NCBI GenBank assembly: GCA_007922225.1
Contig: ML679956.1
Span: 14,047,049-14,111,048 of the forward strand
Length of the DNA: 64,000 nucleotides
Direction of reading: 5' to 3'
From: Emydura subglobosa
Lineage: Eukaryota; Chordata; Testudines; Chelidae
In this document: positions 58,324-64,000 of the stretch, one piece after another
Numbering within the stretch: the stretch's first letter is position 1
Layout of the letters: each line of letters begins with the position of its first letter
Position numbers and translations under genes: made by a program
The notes under the pieces: model-generated
What the model was told of the DNA's origin: nothing
What the model saw: only the letters and a program-made list of their open reading frames with translations
Databases searched by the model: none

Positions 58324-59558
58324 CTGAAATGAAGACAGGCTGTTAATTGTGAGCAGTGACCTTCAAACCTTTAACAAAAAAAGAATGTAAATGCAATAAC
58401 CACCACTGACACTAATTCACTCCCCCCACCAAAAAGAGACCGCAAGAATCCTACAGGTTGGAATGGAGGGGGACTGGAGGCTGGGCAAACAGAAAAAAAA
58501 TGAAGGCTGGCAATACTTCAAGCACTGATATCATTAACTATTCAAATTGGGAGGGGGGGGGGGGGATTTCCAGTCAAGCTTTTACCAACAAAAGAAAAAA
58601 AACACCAACACTAGCTTACACAGCCTTAAGCTATTTTAAGAATCTATAGTAGGGAAACTATTAAAACAGGAAGATACAGAATATGTTGCATTTGTATTAG
58701 AGATTGCCTCCTTCCTTTTAATTTAGGGAAAGGCCAGGAAGAGGCCTAGTACAAATCAAATTTTTAGCAGTCAGGTCAAATTTGAGGAATTCTTTATCAC
58801 ATTAATATATATATATATATAAACCATACCACAAACCACACCAAGAATATGAATCCAGTTTTGCTACACTTATTTTTCACTTGGTAAAATTATAATGCAA
58901 TAAACTTCAAATATTCACAAATATTTGGACAATTCAAGACATACTTCCCTCTCAAAACCGTGTATTTTCAACACCTTGAACAAAAATTTTGTAAGTTGTG
59001 CTTTCCTTCCATCTTTGGAAGCAAGCAGTGCTTTCCACACTGCCAAACATGGAACTGCAGCCTACAATATGTTGAAAAGCAGCTTCCTTCTGAGGCAGGG
59101 AAAGGCTGCTTGCATTTTGGCAGAAAAAAAACAAAATTTGGTCAGGACAGACCATGGGTTTGGTTTGGATTTTTTTTTTTTATTATTATTATTTTCACCT
59201 CATATGCAGTGAGAAATTTTTCACCCAAGTCTAGTACTGCTTCATCTCTGCTTACCATAAGCACTACCTCAAACATTTACAGATGAATGAGGTTATTCTA
59301 GTGCAAAATTCAAACCAAATATCAAGAAAAATACAGAATTAAAGGAAACCTGTACTTAAAGTTGCAGAACACACACAAAACCACCCCCTTTTCACCAGGG
59401 GAATGTCTGTTACAAGGTCCAGTCTGTACAATAATTTTAGGAAAATGTTACTATCTTAGTTCTTCTATTGTTCCTATCCCCTACCTCCAAACAGACAAGG
59501 TTCCCAGCTGAGAGGACTAGATGAAAATCCTTTCAGAACTTGACAGCATGAATTTAGG
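58324..59558 (-). other. CNOT10 intron, part before DIRS copy 4
   Basis: Intronic DNA, AT-rich, with a G-run near 58551, a (TA)n stretch near 58805 and an ATT run near 59180. No gene or named repeat seen. The intron continues to the window end and contains DIRS copy 4. Confidence 0.75.
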
Positions 59559-59939
59559 AAGAGAAGTTACTCACCTTGTGCAGTAACAATGGTTCTTCGA
59601 GATGTGTCCTCCTGTGGGTGCTCCACTGTAGGCGTGCTTGCGATCCTGCGCTGCTGATCTGAGAACTTTGGTAGCAGTGTCCATTAAGCCTGATCATGTG
59701 CTGTCTCTCCTCATGCTGCACCACGAGGCTAGTCATGCATGCGGACGAACCTTCCTCAGTTCCTTCTCTACCACAGAGTCACTGACAAGAACTCCGAAGT
59801 AGAGGAGGACGAGTTGTGGAGCTGCCATAGGGACACACATCTCAAAAAACCATCTTTACAGCACAAAGTGAATCATTTCTTCTTCAAGTAGTGTCCTATG
59901 GGTGACCCACTGTAGTTGACTCCCGTGCAGGATCCCTTC

Positions 59940-60900
59940 TGCAGGCCTGGGACTTAGGAGTCGAGTCGGTTACCAATGACAGTACTGTGGAGCCAAAGAT
60001 GGCATCAGAGATGGAGTACCCAGTGATTGCATAATGTTCTGTGAAAGTGGGGATTGATACCCATGGCACTGCTCTACAGATCTCTGAGATAGGGACATTC
60101 TTGAAGAAGGCAATGGATGAGGAGATCAACTTTGTGGAGTGTGTACGAATAGTGTCTGAAGCAGTTATATGACAAACTTGGTAATATTCCCTAATGCAGT
60201 TCGAGACCTATTTGGAGAATCTTTGGGCTGATAATGCTGAGCCCTTGGATCTTTTTGTAATGGAGAGAGAAGAAGTCTAGGGAACTTCCTGAAAACCTTC
60301 GCCTTGCCCAGGTAGAGAAGGCCAAGGAACTCCTGACATCTACGGTATGTAATATAGGCTCCCTGTTGTCTTGGTGAGGGCTTGGGGTAAAAGTCTGGAA
60401 GGTGAATCATTTGGTTCATGTGGAACAAGGAGGTTACCTTAGAAATGAATTTTGGATATGGCCTGAGCGTAACATTATCCCAAAAGAATATTGTGTGTGT
60501 GGAGGATGTGCCATCAGAGCCACTATTTCTTCTAGTTTCCTGGTCGAGGTACTCATTATCAGGAAAGCCATTTTCATGAGAGGTATGTCAGTGAACAGGC
60601 AGCTATGGGTTCAAAGGGAGGCCTAGTCAGTCCTGTCAGTACCAGGTTTAGGTCCCACACTGGAGCAGGAAATCCAGGTTGTTGGAAGAAGTTTACTACA
60701 CCTTTGAGGAACTTTTTAGTGGTTGGGTGTGACAGCATTGAGTATCCCTCTATTGATTGGTGGAAAGCTATTATAGCCGCTAGGGGAACTCAGATAGCTT
60801 AGAAACAGCTCCAATCTTTTCAGGGTCAGTGTATAGTCTAAGATATGTGGAAGAGTCGCAGATGTCAAGGAGATTTGTTGGAAGTACACCAAATTTGAAA
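59940..60900 (-). pseudogene. Tyrosine recombinase remnant of DIRS copy 4
   Basis: Minus-strand pieces FKNVPISEICRAVPWVSIPT and FTEHYAITGYSISDAIFGST (about 59990-60110) are the C-terminal block with the catalytic tyrosine in HY kept; NQMIHLPDFYPKPSP (about 60370-60420) matches EVIHLPTFYPKPHTP of copy 3. Frameshifts and stops interrupt it. Confidence 0.7.
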
Positions 60901-61566
60901 CCTTGATTATTTTTGCAGGTAAGTACGTTGTGTCAAGGACTTTCTATTGTGTAACAGTACTTCCTGTACCTCCTTCAAACAGGAACTTTCTAGGTGTTGG
61001 AACCAAGAAGCAGCCATGCCTTGAGGTGGAGAATCCCCAAGTTGGGATGTAGGGTACATCTTCTGTTCTGCGAGAGGAGGTACAGAGTGACTGGAGAGGG
61101 ATCGGCAGGCATGTCATGAGCTGTGACAGATAAGGATACCAAGTCTGTCTTGGCCAAGTAGGAGCAATCAGAATGACTCGTGCTCCATCTCTTTTTATTT
61201 TCAGCAGGACCTTTGACAGTAGGGTAAAGGAGAAAAGGTAGAGAACGTCCCCATCCCAGGGGAGGGAGAGACCATCGCCCAGGGAGTGTTGTCCAATCCC
61301 TGCTCTGGAGCAGTAGCATGGACATTTCTTGTTCATGTAAGTGGCGAACAAGTGTGTGGTTGGGGTCCCCCACTGCCTGAATAGATCGTGAAGCACTACT
61401 GGGTCTAGTACTCCTGGTCATGTGGGAATTTGCGACTAAGACTGTCTGCTATCAAGTTTTGTGTGCCCAGGAGATAGGCCACTGACAGTGTGACGTCATG
61501 GGAGATACATCAGTTCCATAGTCTCATCGTCTCCCCACAGAGGGAGGGTGACCTGGCTCCTCCTGG

Positions 61567-61758
61567 TCAATTTATGTAGTACATGCAGGCTACGTTGTCT
61601 GTTAGGACTCTCACGTGTGATCCCTTGATCAGTGGGAGGAAGTGATCGAGGAGGTTGATATGAAGGGATATCTCCATGGATGACCGTTTGCCTTGTATCA
61701 TAAGGCCGTTTAGATGCGCACCCAACCCTGTGAGTGATATGTCGGTGGTACGGAGCAA
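61567..61758 (-). pseudogene. RNase H remnant of DIRS copy 4
   Basis: A 63-codon open piece reading TTDISLTGLGAHLNG with SLHINLLDHFLPLIKG and VRVLTDNVACMYYIN. The TD, then HIN-L, then TDN-x-x-x-x-YIN order is the DIRS RNase H signature and is better kept than in copies 1-3. Confidence 0.72.
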
Positions 61759-62027
61759 AGACGAGGAATGGGGGGATTGTGAGAAGGGGATCTCTTTGCA
61801 AACATTGGCTGGGTCCTTCCAAACTAGTCTAAGGAATTTTTAATCCTGGTGGGTGTTGACAGGGGTTTGTCTAGTCTGGCCCTGTTTGGTCTGTAAACTG
61901 AGCTGAACCATATCTGGAGACATTGCATGTGAAGCCTAGCATGTGGTATTTCAGCTGTGCCTGCTGCCATATGCCCCACGACTTGGAGGCAGTCTGTCTG
62001 ATATCTGTGAGCTGCTTTGAACGGTCT

Positions 62028-62520
62028 CTATGAGCATGACCAAAGAAAAATAATTTGTGTTGAGGTAGGAGAAACTCTGGCCTGTAATGAGTCAAGGTCA
62101 GCATCTATGAATTTCAGGTGTTGCAGGCCCAGTTCCATAAACAAATGCATTGGAGCTTTGATACCTTTGGAGCGTAAGTGCACGACCAATACTGACAGAA
62201 TCTTGGAAAATACTCTCAGGGTAGACAATAGTCCAAACGGGAGTACCCTGTGCTGGTACTGGTCTTGTCCTAGAGTGAATCGGAGAATTTGTCCGTGAGT
62301 TGGTAGGATTGAGATAGGAAAGTAGGCGTCCTGAAGGTCGAGGGCCAAAAACCAGTCTCCCTGTACCAACATAGGAATGATCATTGCTAGACCATCTTGA
62401 ATTTTTGAGCTTTTGAGAAACTTGTTGAGAGCTGAGCTCTAATATAGGTTGCCAATCTCCCTTCCTCTTGGATATCAGAAAATAGCAGGAGTAGAATCTT
62501 TTGCCTCATAGATGCTGAGA
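62028..62520 (-). pseudogene. Reverse transcriptase remnant of DIRS copy 4
   Basis: An open piece on the minus strand with WFLALDLQDAYFPISILPTH, RFTLGQDQYQHRVLPFGL and RVFSKILSVLVVHLRSKGI. The catalytic aspartate of QDAYF is kept. The YLDD region that should follow (about 62130-62160) cannot be recognised in this frame. Upstream fingers are frame-shifted. Confidence 0.75.
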
Positions 62521-62928
62521 TACTGATTCTATGGCTCCTAACTGGAGAGAACTGTCCGCCTCTTATCACAGTGAACACTTGTGGAAACAGTCCCTGAAGC
62601 GGGACAGGAAAGGACGTTGTGGAGGGGGTACAAAAGAAAAGTGGATAAAGTACCCATTGCGAACAATCTCTAGGACCCATCGGTCTCATGTTATGCATTC
62701 CCAGGTGCTGCAGAATCCTGCCAACCAGTGGCCAAATAGGTGGGTAGTGGTGGTCAGCTGTAGCAGTCGGGAGGAGTGGTCTATTGATGTCTTGAGCCAC
62801 ACATCAAAATTGGATGTAGACAGCTGGGATGAGGAAGGCTGTAGACCAGATGGTTTACAGCTTGAAAATTTATTTTTCTTCCTCTATGGCTCGTAATAAC
62901 CTTGAGCTGGATATTAGGAGGTATGTGG

Positions 62929-63760
62929 CTAGTGCTGGGGTTGCAGCATGAACTTTCTATTCTGTCCTGGCACGTAGATGTCCAGCAAACAGAAAGTGGC
63001 CCATGAATCTTTCAAGGTATGAAGGGAAGCATCGGTCTTTGTGCCTTCATAGGGCAGGTCTTCAACGGTGGACTGCACCTCCTTCAGGAAGCCCGACAGA
63101 TGAAACCAAGACGTACATCGCATCACCATTGCTGTAGAGATGGATCTGGCTGGGGTGTCAGCTGCATCAAAGGCAGATTGTAGCATTGTCTTTGCTATTA
63201 ACAGTCCCTCCTGAATAATGGTCTGAAATTGGTCATGATGTGACTCAGGCAGCTGATCAATAAAAACATTCCGTTTTAAGTAACTGACATAATAATTGCT
63301 TGGTAGTTGGCAATTTGAAACTGAAGCACGGCTGAGAAGTATACCTTCCTCCCGAACAGGTCCAGATGCTTCCAGTCCCTGTTGTAGGAAGTAGACCTCA
63401 TCTGGTGTTGACAATGGCAGGAATTAATGGTGTCCACCACAATGGAGTTGGGTGGAGGGTGGGAGAAGAGGAACTCAGTCTTTCTTGCTGGGACATAATA
63501 TTATTTGACGACCGCTTGCAGGTAGGTGCCACTGACACTGGAGTCTGCCAGATGGTTTTTGTCAGATACAGAATGGCCATGTTGATCGGAAGAGCAATCT
63601 TTGAGGAAGAGGATGAGTGAAGTATGTGAAGGAGAAGATGGTGGATGTCCTTGACTTCTTCTAGAGGTATTTAGAGTGTGTCTGCCACTCTCTTCGATAG
63701 ATCCTGGAAGAGGCAAAAGTCTGCCAGAGACAGTGGGGAGATGTGACGGCCTCATCAGGA
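62929..63760 (-). pseudogene. gag-like remnant of DIRS copy 4
   Basis: Minus-strand frames of 161 and about 60-84 codons. The longer contains QSAFDAADTPARSISTAMVM and STVEDLPYEGTKTDASLHTL, equivalent to pieces in copy 1. The shorter contains MAILYLTKTIWQTPVSVAPT, equivalent to pieces in copies 1 and 2. This is the best-preserved gag-like segment in the window. Its role as a particle protein is by analogy. Confidence 0.62.
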
Positions 63761-64000
63761 GGAGGATGATATGGTTCTTAGAGTCCCTCCTTCCTTAACA
63801 CTCCCTTCTTGCTCCTCCACAATTTCTTCTGAAGGTTCAGAAGCCCAGGACACCATGGCAGAAGACCAATAGGGACACTACTTGAAGAAGAATACTTAGT
63901 TACTGGACTTTTTAGGGTCAGTGCTTCTTGGGAGGTACGGAAGTGACTGTGTTAGCTAAAGAAGCATGTGCTTTTGAAACCATATGATGGTAAATCCTCT

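Larger units (their letters stand above)
59559..64000 (-). mobile_element. DIRS-type retrotransposon, copy 4, decayed, left end beyond the window
   Basis: At least 4.4 kb in CNOT10 orientation. The right end (low coordinate) reads GAGAAGTTACTCACCTTGTG on the plus strand, followed by the terminal repeat and an internal complementary region near 59826-59925. On the minus strand follow tyrosine recombinase (59940 to about 60900), RNase H (61567-61758), reverse transcriptase (62028 to about 62520) and gag-like (62929-63760) remnants, the DIRS order. Frames are broken but several are longer than in copies 1 and 2. The left inverted repeat lies outside the window. Confidence 0.8.

Noticed and set aside
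1..64000. CRISPR arrays, bacterial operons or phage genes
   Set aside because: No spaced direct-repeat arrays or prokaryotic coding density; intron-exon structure and vertebrate repeats show nuclear animal DNA.
1076..64000. The large retroelements as endogenous retroviruses
   Set aside because: No long terminal direct repeats, primer-binding site, aspartic protease, DDE integrase or envelope. Inverted ends, the internal complementary region and the tyrosine recombinase remnant point to DIRS elements.

Overview
This is nuclear DNA from an amniote vertebrate, most likely a turtle. It is AT-rich, with large introns, consensus GT-AG splice sites, and old MIR/L2-type and CR1 repeats. It also carries several large tyrosine-recombinase (DIRS-type) retrotransposon copies and hAT-like elements, a mix I associate with turtle genomes. 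The organism call is inference; the gene calls are not. No prokaryotic or viral gene system was seen.

Two protein-coding genes are present, both incomplete and facing each other. The 3' half of TRIM71 (LIN41) runs on the + strand: a 135-bp coiled-coil exon (487-621), a 10.2-kb intron, and a large last exon (coding 10827-12278) with the end of the coiled coil, a filamin repeat and six NHL repeats at an exact 47-residue period. A long putative 3' UTR (12279 to about 18650) carries one miR-125 site and let-7 sites in two clusters, the hallmark control of this gene. The 3' half of CNOT10, a CCR4-NOT subunit, runs on the - strand in seven coding exons between 58323 and 25920, all phase-compatible and ending in a stop codon. 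The two genes are tail to tail with about 7 kb between their 3' ends. In mammals, as I recall, they lie head to tail on one strand.

The rest is mainly mobile DNA. Four decayed DIRS-type retrotransposons lie at about 1076-6678 (+, TRIM71 intron), 27555-33213 (-, CNOT10 intron), 47934-54124 (+, CNOT10 intron) and 59559-64000 (-, CNOT10 intron, cut by the window end). Each shows remnants of gag-like, reverse transcriptase, RNase H and tyrosine recombinase coding plus inverted terminal repeats; copies 1-4 also show an internal complementary region beside the right terminal repeat. All are broken by stops and frameshifts. Other repeats are hAT-like elements (38163-39073, 45136-45842, 50278-50775), a three-copy small MITE family, a nested CR1 stack at 44.3-45.9 kb, an antisense CR1 at 19.35-20.17 kb, MIR/L2-like fragments, and an unclassified GC-rich element with terminal direct repeats (56617-57504) containing a GC box and TATA box.

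The two genes act in related processes: TRIM71 is a let-7-controlled RNA-binding repressor of mRNAs, and CNOT10 belongs to the deadenylase complex that carries out much mRNA repression. I found no convincing novel gene system. The best leads are the let-7/miR-125 site layout, the convergent gene order, the DIRS architecture and shared inactivating changes, and two possible splice-variant sites in CNOT10.
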